Source: Ceratothoa steindachneri
Taxonomy: Eukaryota; Arthropoda; Malacostraca; Isopoda; Cymothoidae
Reading direction: 5' to 3'
DNA length: 64,000 nucleotides
Assembly (NCBI GenBank): GCA_963969495.1
Contig: OZ018321.1
Span: 187,765,485 to 187,829,484 of the forward strand
Under the pieces are notes generated by a model. The model was not told the DNA's origin. It made no database searches and saw only the letters and a program-made list of their open reading frames with translations. The first letter of the stretch is position 1. Every line of letters starts with the position of its first letter. Position numbers and translations under genes: made by a program. Positions 33,209 through 44,466 of the stretch are shown here, one piece after another.

Positions 33209-35918
33209 GACCAGCCACAAATTCCTCCTGTAATCTCTGGTAGTTGCAGATCTACATACGTTAGAGGGATAGATAGTTTGCAGCAGGAAATGCTGCTATT
33301 TCTCTATGGTGGACGTATCTACTTGGACTATCCAAGCATCCGATCTAAAATTGCAACAGTGCCACATGAAGAACAACAACTGCCTATTCCATCTCATCCA
33401 ACTTCTCAATACACAGATAAAATCGGCATCGAAATGTCGGATCATGATGAAGATTGGAAAGAAGAGGTAGCTCAAACCCACGTGAAGATCCCTCACTTCT
33501 GAAAACAATTTTGTAAAATCTAGTACAGAGCTTAAGACATCCAGATTGAAGGAATGGGATCTACTAGATAGAACCGTGAAAATTTCGAAGTACCGAGCAC
33601 GGCATTCAGCTTTTGCCCAGTTCTACTCCTTTGTCTGAGTGTCTATGCTTTTGTACTGATTTAAGAGGTATGTTTGAAATAATAGATTTGTTGAGACACC
33701 AGCTGTTGAATAGAGTCCGCTTATGGACAGCTATACGAGAAGACTAGAATAGAAACAGTGCTGCTTCCCAACAGCAACCAGCACCCATCTCTCCCTCTTG
33801 GTTATTCTGTAAACTTGAAAGAACATTATGGAAATATAAAAATGTTGCTCGAAAAGATAAAAAATGATGCATTCAAGTAGGATGTACAGTGGCGGCAACA
33901 AAAAAAGTGACATGTGACAATTCAGAGAAAATGAAACAGAAAAATGTAACTTACATATTTTATTATGAATATTTCATGAAAGTTAATACTTGGTCATGTT
34001 GCCCTTGCACTTGATGATCATCCTGAGTCGATTGGGCATTGATTCAGTAAGGTTTGCGAAGTAGGTGGGGTCGATCGTAACCCAGATCTTCTTCAGTGAT
34101 TCTATCAGATCCTTGATGCTGCCGAGTGCTGGCTCTTGAACTTTGGTTTTCATCAGATTCCAAGCATTCTCAATAGGATTTAGGTCCGGGGAATTACCAG
34201 GCCACTCCAAAACACCAATATTATTATCATTGAAGAACCTTTTCACTAACTGGGACCTGTGAGCAGGGGCACCATCATGCATGAAAAATTCACACTGATG
34301 AATTTCCCAAAATGGCAGCATGTGCTGCCTCAAAACTTCCAGATAGTTAGTCCCCCTCATGGTTACATTCTTGGGAAGGAAGTACAGACCCCTCTGCCCT
34401 TGTTTCCACTAAAGGCACCACACACCATCACACTATCAGGGTGCTTCACAGTTTTCACGGTATATTTTGGTTTATACCGAGACACATTGCTGGGACGACG
34501 CACGATCTTTGACTCTCCTCTGACCAGCCTAAAAGTGTTTTAATCACTGAACATAACCTTCTTCCAATGGGCAGCTGTCCAATGTTTATAGGTCTTGCAC
34601 AAATTGAGCCTTTTCATCTTCATAATCTTGTGAGAAGTGGCTTCTTGGCAGCGCGGCGAGCCGGTAGGCATAAGTCCTTCTGTAAGCAATGACGGATGGT
34701 CCTGAGGGCGACGTTCTGGAGGAGGTCTGGGTGTTTTTTCTTGATTGAAGCGGAGGTTACAGAAGGGTCTGACATCACTTCACGCCTTAGGATATTATCA
34801 GTCCTTGGAGATGTCTTCCTAGCTGCACCAATGCCCTCCTTCATCTTTGGTATGGTACCTGGTGGCAAAAACTCAGCTGCCCGTTTTAGGCGATGAATCG
34901 TATTTTTTGAGGTTCCTAAATCTGCTGCTACATCAATAAAAGACTTTCCCTGCTCTAATAGGGTCAAGGCACGGCTTTTCTCTGTCATAGAAAGCTTTTT
35001 CCGCCCCATTGTATCCATTTGCACAGAAGTTATAGCACGTCAAATGTAGGCACGAATGCAGGAAATCAGCACGCTGGAGTGCCATACACTAAAGCCTAAC
35101 TGTACGAGCTCAAACGAGACACTGAGTTCCAGTAAAGCACAGTTCTCTTGTCTTAGCTCAGGAGAGTCGTCCACTTGCGGCATAAGCCCCGCACCTTTTC
35201 ATTGGCTAGTTGGCAAGTAAAATCGTGAAAACGATTTTGTGTATCGATTTCTGTTGCCAATATTAAATGTCACTTTTTTTGTTGCCGCCACTGTAGGTGG
35301 TAATTTCAAGATGATGGGATCCTTATTCAGATATGCGGGGGGAATATACTAGACACTCTTGCTGTTTAAGTTTTTGGGATAGCAGAGTTAGATAGATAAC
35401 TATTACGTGAAACAAGAATGACAAGAAATATTTACCTTGCTGCCGGGTAGCCACAACTTAAAGCGCAATGTTTTGGGGTCCCTGGAGAAAATTCTACAAC
35501 CTCCGCTCCACATTAAACTGGTGATGATAAAACTAGAGTCGAAGCGGATCGACGGATACTCTTAAGACGAAAATGATAACAGTGGAAAAAAGAGCTTGGA
35601 ATGTGTTCAAGGACGTTGTCAATGAGATTCCAGAGACCACAAAGTGGAGAATTATAAGGCATTTTATTGAAGAAGTACTTGAAAATTACAGCATAATGGG
35701 CTGCAAAATGTGCCTTAACTGCACTATTTGACTCCCATTTGAAATATTTCTGATCGAATCTTGGTATTATGACGGAAGAGCATGGTGAACAGTTCCATCA
35801 TGACATACAGTCGAAGGAGGAGAAGGATGAAGCGATGATGGGTGACTACGTATGGAATTTGGTTCGAAAACAGAGTACAGATTACATCAAACAACAACGG
35901 TTTATTGTTCACTTTTGA
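33209..35918 (+). pseudogene. Broken copy of a multi-copy arthropod gene of unknown function, split by a Tc1-like element
   Basis: After the acceptor-like site, 33209-33502 is open (DQPQIPPVISGSCRSTYV ... SDHDEDWKEEVAQ). One frame over it continues as ELKTSRLKEWDLLDRTVKIS and KYRARHSAFAQFYSF (about 33528-33640). More shifted pieces follow up to the transposon at 33885. Once that is removed, KWDVGGNFKMMG-like text resumes at 35296. It goes on with KRAWNVFKDVV, ENYSIMGCKM and EEHGEQFHHDIQS, and finally MMGDYVWNLVRKQST before the stop at 35916-35918. From memory, these blocks in this order match a family of uncharacterised proteins that is highly multi-copy in arthropod genomes, so it may itself be mobile. 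Many stops: pseudogene. Function unknown. Confidence 0.6.
33885..35295 (-). mobile_element. Tc1-like DD34E transposon with perfect 27-bp inverted ends
   Basis: TA duplications at 33885-33886 and 35294-35295. Perfect 27-bp inverted repeats at 33887-33913 and 35267-35293, starting CAGTGGCGGCAAC. The minus-strand transposase has its DNA-binding half at 35024-34620 (start MGRKKLSMTEKSRALTLLEQ, a helix-turn-helix pair). The first catalytic block ends at FSD (codon 34543-34545), followed at once by a stop where glutamate is usual. The second is MHDGAPAH (D 34274-34276) and the third SPDLNPIENAW (E 34169-34171). The last two are 34 residues apart, the D34E signature. A frameshift near 34620 and that stop are the main lesions, so this copy is fairly young but not autonomous. 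Confidence 0.92.
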
Positions 35919-36689
35919 GCTTACTAATGGTATTGATTCATTAATCATAGTAATTACAATTTTTGTTTCAGTGTTCTTGCTTGATCCTTATATAATTTAA
36001 TATTATTACTACAATATGTTATATAATGCAATTGATATATCACTAAATATTGTTATCTTTGTGGGTATACAAAAACTAATGTGATTTTCATACTTAGCAT
36101 GCAAATATTAAGAGAGAAATACACAAAAAAAAACCAGTGATGAACGATTGGACACGTGTTTTGGTAATCACTTTCAAAGGCCATCCAGTTGCCATTCTCA
36201 AGAATAAAATATGGCCGATTTTACCTCAAGTCTCCGAACCAACATTTAGCTTCATCTTTATTGATTGAAAGAAGCTCCTTAAACTCGACATATCAGGATA
36301 AAAAAAAACCTCTGTAAGGTTAAGGTAATTGATCTCCTTTTGAGCGGAAGAGACATGTTGAATTCCTTCAATCGATGCAATTTCTTATTTCATCGAAAAG
36401 GGGTCACTCGAGCTTTAAACAATTACCGAACCATCTACTAGTATGCTATTTTGGACCTCCCCCCCCCACTTTCACCGGTCACTTAAGAAGGGCTCCTTTT
36501 GGCCACATCATTAAACCCTTAGATTTTTTTTTCAAACGACGAGAAATGAAACTCGTTATTAATTGCGTCTACATTTTAGCATCAGTTGCATTTATTTTGT
36601 TTACTAATCCTGGTAAACATGGTAATATTACCACAAAACTTTAGTAATTATTTCTGCCCCTTGTGAAAATTGTCATTTTGTCGCTTCGC

Positions 36690-36693
<4 letters not shown>
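35919..36693. other. No gene seen
   Basis: AT-rich sequence downstream of the broken gene. Short open frames only, no motifs. The end, TCGCTTCGCTGCC (36680-36692), abuts an (AT)n tract and faintly resembles the inverse of the dispersed repeat's end. Confidence 0.35.

Positions 36694-36737
<44 letters not shown>
36694..36737. repeat. (AT)n microsatellite
   Basis: Pure TA dinucleotide tract. Confidence 0.95.
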
Positions 36738-36739
<2 letters not shown>

Positions 36740-36967
36740 TTGAAATATCCCAAAGGAAAATAATACACAGAATAAGCCAAAGTGCTTTCGTGTTTACATT
36801 ATCAGGGGCAGAAGAACAATGAAATAGATAAACAGTTAATAAACAGACAAATCTGAGGTCATTCAAACGTACCGACGAACAAAGACAATCGTTTAGGAAA
36901 AAAAACAACTGACGAACAAACGAATAGCCCATCTGCGAACTACAATATACAAATCAATTCAACAAAT

Positions 36968-36969
<2 letters not shown>

Positions 36970-37045
<76 letters not shown>
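36970..37045. repeat. (AT)n microsatellite bordering a mariner
   Basis: Pure AT tract ending exactly at the mariner's TA target; the element seems to have landed at its edge. Confidence 0.95.
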
Positions 37046-37051
<6 letters not shown>

Positions 37052-38405
37052 GTTTCAAAAGGTGGATATCATTTGAGATGTAAATATCACAGAAACTACA
37101 TAGTCAAGGCAAATGAAACTAAACAGGTCTAATGTTAAGCAACATAAGATTTATTCCTCCATATTTGAAAGAGAAAATCAAAGGTATGTGGATTCCATGA
37201 ACGATTTCACAAATGTTCAATATGCGCACCGCCTGAGACACGGCACACGTCAAGCCGGTAGTCCAGCTCCTCCCAAACATGCTGCAACATGTCTTTGGTA
37301 ACATTCTCCATTTTGATAGTGATTCTGTGCTTGAGTTCCTCTAGGTTTGCAGGAACAGGGCGGACATAGACCAGTCCCTTCACATAGGCCCAGAGAAAAA
37401 AATCGCATGGTGTCAGGTCAGGTGAACGTGGCGGCCATTTCAACAGCACATTGTCTTCATCACCAGCACTCTCGATCAATCTCCCTCGCAGATTGTCATT
37501 GAGATAAGCCCACACAGTGAGCTTCCAGTGAGGTGGAGCCCCGTCCTGTTGAAAAATGAAGTCTTCTTGTTCATTTGCAATGAACTCATCCATTAGTCAG
37601 TTCGGAAGCATTTGCAGATAAACATGGCCGGTCACATTTTCCTCAAAGAAAAATGGGCCATGAAGATGGTTCTTGGAGATGGCCCAGAACACATTCACTT
37701 TCGGTGGTTGGCTCACGCGCTCAACTGTGGCATGCGGATTTTCTTCGCCCCAAATGCGAACATTCTGCTTATTGACTTTGCCATTCGAATGAAATGTGGC
37801 CTCATCACTGAAAACAAGACGTTCTGTGAGCTCATCTTCTTCAAGTTTATCTTGCATATCGACACATAATTGCTTGCGCTTTCGCTTGTCATCTGCCGTT
37901 ATGGTCTGAACTCGCTGAAGTTTGTAGGATTTCATTAGCACGCGTTTCCTCAGGACTCGCCAAACTGTCGTTGGAGCAATCTGGGTTTTCAGACTTGTTC
38001 TTCTTATGGACTTCGCAAAAGTTTTGGCAAACCAGCTCGACCGTCTCTTCCGATGTTATTGGTCGTCCAGATCCTTTTTCCCTGCACAGAAAGCCTTCCT
38101 CTTTGATTTTTTTTTTGTTCCATGTCCAAATGTGCATTGCCGTTGGTGACTGTTTAGAGAACTCTCTCACAAATGCACGTTGCACAGTCTTGTTCGACTG
38201 TGTTCAAGTGTACTCCAACAGACAAAACGCCTTTTGAACTCCAGTGAATGGCATTTCTATAACTCTAAAGATAAAAACATCAAACATTAAACATAAAATT
38301 TTAACCTTTTTCTACACATTTTGTTAAAATCTGAAGTCATTTGAACGGGAACTGGCGAAGTTATTAGATTGCAAAATGATATAAATTTTTTTGAAACACC
38401 CGGTA
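37046..38405 (-). mobile_element. Mariner-like element with 46-residue D-to-D spacing
   Basis: Ends TAGGGTGTTTCAAAA (37046-) and TTTTTTTGAAACACCCGGTA (-38405). The minus-strand transposase has its N-terminal HTH part at 38185-37950 (VREFSKQSPTAM, then GSGRPITSEETVELV). The first block is VFSDEATFH (D 37804-37806), the second FQQDGAPPHW (D 37543-37545) and the third SPDLTPCDFFLW (D 37402-37404). There are 46 residues between the last two aspartates, and all three are present. Lesions are few: a stop (TGA) at about 37594 in place of the tryptophan expected there, and a frameshift near 37900. The C-terminus reads LDYRLDVCRVSGGAHIEHL. From memory this is a widespread arthropod family. Confidence 0.88.
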
Positions 38406-39242
38406 TATTAATTTACCAGGAAATTAATACCTTTTTAGTTAACTTAAAAATAATGTTTATTAGAAGAGTGTATATTTTTCCAAATTTGGTTCACGCTGTT
38501 TAAAGATATTTGTAGTAATGCTTCGGCCTTTTATTACGCCCCACCGGCATTAATATCTTTTACAACTTAAAATTTTCTTAGGACCTATTAAATATAATAA
38601 GGCTGCTTGGAAGGGATAGTCCTGCATTCGCTTCGTTCCGATACGCTGTTTATCCTCTTCCCCTTTCCTTTGCGTAGTTATTTTTAGTCGAGTGGACGCG
38701 ACTCTATAAATTACGATGTCGGACGGTTGGCAACCATTTTACCTTTCAATGAGTTTGTTGGAAATAAAATCGTAACTATTCATAACTATGATGTCGTTTT
38801 ACATTCTCTTTCGAATGATAGAATTGCCAAAGTCCTACCAAGGTTAGTCCGGTAATTATTGAAGGTCGTAAGGTCATAAATCAGAATAAGTGAGAACACG
38901 TGACTTAGGCCTGCTGACATTGCTGTACGTTAAGAAATTCGCCGCGATGTCAAGACTGGGAATTCGAAAGGTTTGTAATGCGAAATTTGATCCAGGCGCC
39001 TCTGAAGAGCTCAAATCCACGCGGCTGCTCCGTCGTCCATTTCAAGGACATCCTCTTAAATCGCTAGGACGAGCGAGAGAGCGAAAGAAATAGGAAATTA
39101 TGACTTAAAAAAAATTTGTAGATAAACCAAATTAAACGTAGGCTTTGTTATTGGTGAAGTAATTTCCGGAATCTTTTACAAGCAAATCCAAAATATAACA
39201 CGAATAAAGTTGATGAGTCGATTTTTTTTCTATCAAAATTTA
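38406..39242. other. No gene recognised
   Basis: Mixed composition. A 67-codon frame at 38890-39093 (+) has no recognisable motif. Confidence 0.35.
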
Positions 39243-39375
39243 AAGCGAAAACCAACGAGAGTATCTCCGTCAGAATCTTTCTAAGGAAGGGATCTCTAAA
39301 CAAAGTGAAGTAGAGAGAGTTAAAATGTGTGGAAGATAGATAGTCGCAGAACTTCTTACAGGCATCGGGGCCGGG
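39243..39375. repeat. Dispersed repeat pair, copy 2
   Basis: Partner of 32200-32345 (shared CGAAAACCAA, ATCTCCGTCAGAA, AATGTGTGGAAGATA). Confidence 0.6.
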
Positions 39376-40884
39376 ATGGCACACAAAGTGAGCGTTGGGG
39401 CAGGAGGGCACTTATTCCTACAGATGTCAGCTACACAATGGTTTCCCTTGATGAGGAGTAGAAAGTGAGACACCGAGAGGGAGGTGTGGAGCTTCCAGGG
39501 CGCTCACATCATCCTCTTCAGAAGTGGCACCCATTAGCGTGGGCAAAAACACTTGGGAATGGATAGACGAGAGAAGAAGCAATGCACGAATAAGCCAGGA
39601 GGCCTGGGGGATGGAGGGGGGAGGGGAGGAGGAGTAGTTATAAAACGAAGACCAAATATGGGCAGGAGTGGCCCGGGTACTGAAAACAGGCTGTGGCGCC
39701 ATCTGTGATTTCGCACCGTGTCCCGCCCAGCCACGCCCATGGCAGGGCAGCGACTGGGTGGGTCCACTCGCCCGTTGTGCCGCTCGCCCCTCGTAGTAAA
39801 AAGGAACAATACCGCCCCCTCCTCCCCCTCCGCCCCTTCTTGTTAGAGTTCTCGGATGAGATGCTCGTGAGCGCTTTTCTTCGCCGGCCTTTTGTCCTTC
39901 GACATTTCCTAATGTTTCCTCTTCTTCCTATTTTGAGCTTTATCATTATTTATTAATTATGGTATTTATTAATAGGGATGTTGTGTATGATAGTGGGCAT
40001 ATGAGGGCTTGTGGGGGAGCGTAGCTTGAGCCTCCTGCTCGGGAGTGAAGATGCTACAGCGAATAACCCCTCTCCTCCTGAAGGGGTAATGACGCAAAAC
40101 GACGAGGAGTAGCTTTGGGTCGAATAGGCCATAAAAGGCGATTGGTACCTTTGAGCTCAATAGTCCATAAACTGCGGTAAGGCGAATGGCATTTTGGTGG
40201 CATTGATGCGCAGCGATCTTTTCCTATGGGGAAACTATAGTAAATTTCATTTCTGTCGTTGCGTTTGATAGGTGCGCATTGGCATTTGGTTCTCCAAAAC
40301 ATCTTTAAAGAAGATTTGCCGCCAGGCATCACCTTAGTTGTTCGAACCCCATGCTTTGTTCGACATGCTAATTTCCCTTTGAGACACATATGGTACACCA
40401 ATAGATTCAATTTGATTACTCTAATTGCGACCATTGTTTTTGTCTTAAGATGCGAGGTGCGCCGCATATGGTAGTGCAAGTTACGTTTACTGCGTTATGA
40501 ACGATTGCGTTTATGGTGGTTTATGACTCTGAAAAGGGGAAATCACTAGAATAGGGTAATGATTCTGATCTATGGGTGCCATCATTCTCCGCCATTCTGG
40601 ATGCACTCGACAATTATTTCACATCAATCGTCGCCACGCTATTCTTTCTCTTCCCCGTCCCCATAATCTCGTCTCACAAGCGTTTCTGCTTCCATCTTTT
40701 CTCTTTATTGTTATAGATCTTTCAGTCGCTTCTGGTAAGGAGACATAGGATTTATTCCCCATTAGTCCACTGTCCTTTCCTTTTAATTCTGTCGTCAAGA
40801 AGAGGAGTTCCATTGGGAGGGCGTCTCCGCATTCCTTTTGCAGGAAAGGACAACCCCCTAAAGAAAGATCGCACCATCTTAGTG
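39376..40884. other. No confident gene; purine-biased patch and one unrecognised open frame
   Basis: 39590-39640 is a GGAGG-rich patch and 39810-39840 a CCTCC-rich one; overlapping frames there are low complexity. On the minus strand 40479-40054 is open for 141 codons (start MHYHMRRTSHLKTKTMVAIR, later FPIGKDRCASMPPKC). It is basic and cysteine-containing, with no family I recognise. It may be a transposon remnant or chance; I do not call it a gene. Confidence 0.35.
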
Positions 40885-42060
40885 TCGGGTCTCAATAGGG
40901 CCATACTTGTGAAAAAGTTGGAGTCTCTCTTTGCATTGACATTCTGTCTGGTTGTCTATTTCTTCCGTGCGCTTATTGACAAGTTAAAAGCTGTTACCCA
41001 ATTGTCTATATGTGCATCCGATACTCTCCCGTGCTTGTGGGAAGGTTGGAGGCTATCGACTGTTTGACTATCTGCTAAAAATCACCCAATGCGTTTATGA
41101 GAAGGTTGGGGAAATCTCATACTTACCTGTCTCTCTGTCTACCCCCTCTCACTTGTGCTTGTTGAAAGGTAGGAGGTTGTCTCTTAATGGTGCCTGTTTG
41201 TTTATCCCACTTTATTCTGGGATTCTAAAAATAGTTTGAAGCTATCTATGTACTCGCATATCTGTCTATTGAACACTTCTTTCTGCTTATTAGCTGGTTG
41301 GTGGCTTTTTCCTAACATTATGTATATCGAACTCGTCTCTCTTGCGTTTGTAGAAAGGTTAGAGGCTGTCTACGGGAAGAGGTTGCCTCGTAAGTGTTTC
41401 TGTTTGTTGGTTCTCCTCTCCTTTGTGCTTGTAGAAAGGTTAGAGGCTGTTTACGGGAAGAGGTTGCCTCGTAAATGTTTCTATTTTTTGGCTCTCCTCT
41501 CCTTTGTGTTTGTGAGAAGACTTTCAGCTGACTCCTAACTGTCTGTTTGTTCAACTCTCCCTCTCCCGTGTGCTTGTATGAATGTTGGAGGCTGTCTCGT
41601 AATTAGCTGTTTATCTGTTTATCTCGCTCTCACCTGTGCTTGTAGAAAGGTTTAATAGTATCTCTTAATTCCAAGTCTTTCTGTTTCGCTCTGGTTGTTA
41701 GGAGATTGGAGCTATCTCATAAGTATCAGACTGTCAGTCTAACCCGTCGTTTCTCATTTGTTCTGTTCCTGTAGGAAATTTGGAGGTTGTCATCTAACTA
41801 CCTTTATGACTGTCTGTCCCCACTTCGCTGTGCTTGCGAAAAGGTTTAAGGTTCTCTTCTGTCTATATCTGACAGTCTATCGTCTAATTCTTGCTGTTCT
41901 GTGGTTATTAAAAGTTTTGGTCTCTCAGTCCATCGCTTTCCTTTACTTTTAAGAAGGTGGTGGTGGTGAGGTGGCTATCTCCTAACTGTCATCATTATAT
42001 ATGTCTGTGTGTCTGGGGTTCATCTGCTCTGCTTTTGTGAGGTTCACGGTTGCCTGATAA
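40885..42060. repeat. Degenerate ~80-bp minisatellite, with one clear 81-bp tandem pair
   Basis: Units contain GAAAGGTTRGAGGCTGTCTC, a CTAACTGTCTGTCTGT-like stretch and CTCTCCNTTGTGCTTGTA. The pair starting at 41352 and 41433 is nearly identical over 81 bp. Being a multiple of three, it repeats 27 codons (VERLEAVYGKRLPRKC) in an open frame, which is not evidence of coding. Confidence 0.8.
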
Positions 42061-42865
42061 CGGTCTACTATTTTTCTATCCTCTTTTGCTCAGGAACTGA
42101 TGAGCGGGGATTTTTCCTCACCTCTTCGTTAGCCTCCATCATTTCCTCTACTGACGACAACAAATCCCTCCCCATTTTTTTCCAGATCCTCCTACCTCGT
42201 CTTGATGCCCGTGGCCACCATCTATCAAACTCCTCCCGCGGACATCATGCGCTTTGGTTCTTTGTCAAATTACAAATTAATGTAACGGTGTATATATGTA
42301 TGTAGGGGAAAAAAGAGTGTGTGGGTAGATAGACGGAAATAAAGTGGTGAAAAAAGAAAGTAGTGTGAGAGATTTTCAAAGAGATGCAAGGCGCCTGGTG
42401 ATCAGGTCTATCACTTTTGTTTGCTTGTTTTGTGAATTTTGAGTTGTTTTTTGGTATAGTTTATTATTATGGCTTTCAAGCCATTTGTCTTAAAAATCTT
42501 AATATACTTTGTATGTATAATGTGAATTTGCTGTTGTTTTGTAATAAATTATTCTTAAACTTTGTGCTTAGTTTTCATGGTTTATATTTATTTTTTAATG
42601 TGTGTAATTTAGTGTTTTTGTTTCTTCTTTTCTTCTTTCTTCATGTCTCGTTCGGTTTAATTTAGTCTTGTTCGATTTATTTTATAGTAATATTCGGTGA
42701 TTTGTCATAATTTGGATTTTTTGGGGGTCATATTTGGTTTGTTGTTTCGTTCTTTAGCGAATTAACATTTTATTCATGCGCAGAACGGCACTTCGTCTCC
42801 ACCAGCCACTAGGCTAGCGGAGCTTGGAAATCTGGCGCGACTTCTGGCTCTTCTGTTCTGGTTAA
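42061..42865. other. T-rich sequence without a recognised gene
   Basis: T-rich on the plus strand, with Phe/Leu-rich chance frames. A short stretch at 42775-42845 has balanced composition (TCATGCGCAGAACGGC) but no recognised motif. Confidence 0.4.
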
Positions 42866-44225
42866 TTATTTAAATGATTTCATCATTAATTCTTTGATTA
42901 ACAGTTCCTTTATATTCCTTGTCCGTTCTTCTATGACTTTGTTAATGGGACTTAACCCCGTCTCCCTGTGCACCTCTTCTTGGGGTCTTCTTTCTCGCCT
43001 GCATTTACCCGTAATTAGGTACACGCATTTATGCTGCACGACTTGTAGTATCTTCTTTTGTATCCTCGAGGTACAAGAGAGGGGGGGGGGGGTAGGGGTC
43101 GAGCAGCTTAGATCTTACAATTGCACTGTACATAGATCTTCTTTTTGTTGCTCTTATGGGGATTTATTCACATCAATAGAGCTCTGACTGTGGCCGAGGC
43201 CTTAGAAATCTGATCTGCGACGTGTTTCCTGTATCCGGATGAAGTAATCTTCATTCTGAGTACATTGCACTCCATGGTATAGGGATAACATTTAGCCCAA
43301 ACCCTGACCTTAGCAAGTAGTCTCCTTCCAATAGGGACTATGTTGAATGTCTCTTGGTTTGTTCATATTTTCCACTTGGCTTCGTAGATGTTTAATCTTT
43401 CGATCTCTGCCGCAGACATATACGAGCTTGCATAGGCGCGTTCCGCCAAGGACACTGGATTATCTGGCATAAATCATCAGCGTATTGAATTTTGAAGCAA
43501 GTAGGGTTCGCAAGGCCCAAGATATCTGCGGTGAATATCGAGTAAAGCGTGGGGGACAAACATCCATCCTGCGGGTGCCCCATATTGAGCGGAATCTTCG
43601 GCCCATCCGTAGGAACTTGTACTGCATTCCCCTTTGCAACACCTTATCAAACGCCTTTAATACATCCTGACAAACTATTTCCACGGAACTCCCTCCCCGT
43701 TTACCTTGGGCAAGCTATTCCGTGATGACATATATCGCCATCTCAGTACTTCAGGTTTTTTTTTCTAAACCCAAATTGGTACAGGTTGTACAGGGAGTTC
43801 TCCTCCGGGTGAGACACCAATCTTCATTTTAGGATCTTGTGGAAGAGCTTTCCACCAAATTCCAAGAGTGAAATTGGCTAATAGCTCTCTGTCAACGTTG
43901 GATCCTTTCCACGCATCGGCAGGAAAATCATCTTAGCCGCTTTGTAAGCATCTGCAAAGTATCCTGTGTTTAGACAGGCGTTAAAAATTCGTCTCATTAC
44001 TTCGATGACATTTGCTAATGCCGTGTCAAAAGTTTAACTTTGTAAGTCCCGATTGTCTTGGAAACTTTTGACGGAATGATTGGAGCACGCCGAGTAGTTC
44101 CTCTTCGGTAATCTCGGCACCTGCGTCGCGTTGTCTATTTACCTGGTATTGCGGGTGGATCCTATGTATTTGTGTATTAAGCTCGTTTATAATATTGGTT
44201 TGAACTCTATATCCTAATTATCGTT
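42866..44225 (-). pseudogene. Jockey-type retrotransposon ORF2, second copy, joined to the satellite
   Basis: Same family as 1-1298. Read downward from 44225: decayed pre-RT linker with FRS-WEEIFNIP and EITEEELLGVLQSF-type text; VIEVMRRIFNACLNTGYFAD and AAKMIFLPMRGKDP (about 44020-43910); PISLLEFGGKLFHKIL (about 43900-43850); VCQDVLKAFDKV (about 43675-43640); DGCLSPTLYSIFTADI (about 43570-43520); IQYADDLCQII with YADD at 43473-43484. A thumb (KWKI-TNQETFNIVPIGRRLL) and C-terminal part (RIQKKILQVVQHKCVYLIT) end in a stop near 42870. Stops and shifts are many. Its upstream end passes directly into the first 152-bp satellite monomer in the continuing protein order. Confidence 0.85.
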
Positions 44226-44466
44226 ACATTCTTAAGGTATATTGAAGATTTCTTCCCACTAACTTCGGAATATTGCTTCTATGTTCCTTTCTTCTCTTTC
44301 GATGTTTCCATTTTTTTAATATTTTATTTTCTTCCTTTTTCCCTGTGGATCCTTTAAGATGACAGATTTTATTCCAAAAATCTTTGGGAGATGCATCATG
44401 ATCGAGGCTTTCGATCGCATCGTTATAACGTCTCAATTTCTTCTGTTTCGATGATTCCATCTTCTT
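44226..44466 (-). repeat. Edge ('founder') satellite monomer still fused to the retrotransposon frame
   Basis: On the minus strand, 44460 downward is open and reads KLRRYNDAIESLDHDASPKD, FWNKICHLKGSTGKKEENKI, then passes (one frameshift in a run of seven A at about 44312-44318) into GNIEREERNIEAIFRS and on into the RT linker of the Jockey-type element. All other monomers carry the first part and then jump back to its start. The short sequence ATGGAAWCATCGAAASAG plus AGAAA appears twice here (from 44460 and from 44311, 149 bp apart), bracketing one monomer length. Confidence 0.8.

Noticed and set aside
39480..39960. Overlapping frames of about 90-102 codons on both strands
   Set aside because: Caused by GGAGG/CCTCC-biased sequence; no motif and strongly skewed composition.
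40320..40350. GTTCGAACCCC, resembling a tRNA B box
   Set aside because: No matching A box, acceptor stem or cloverleaf could be laid out around it.
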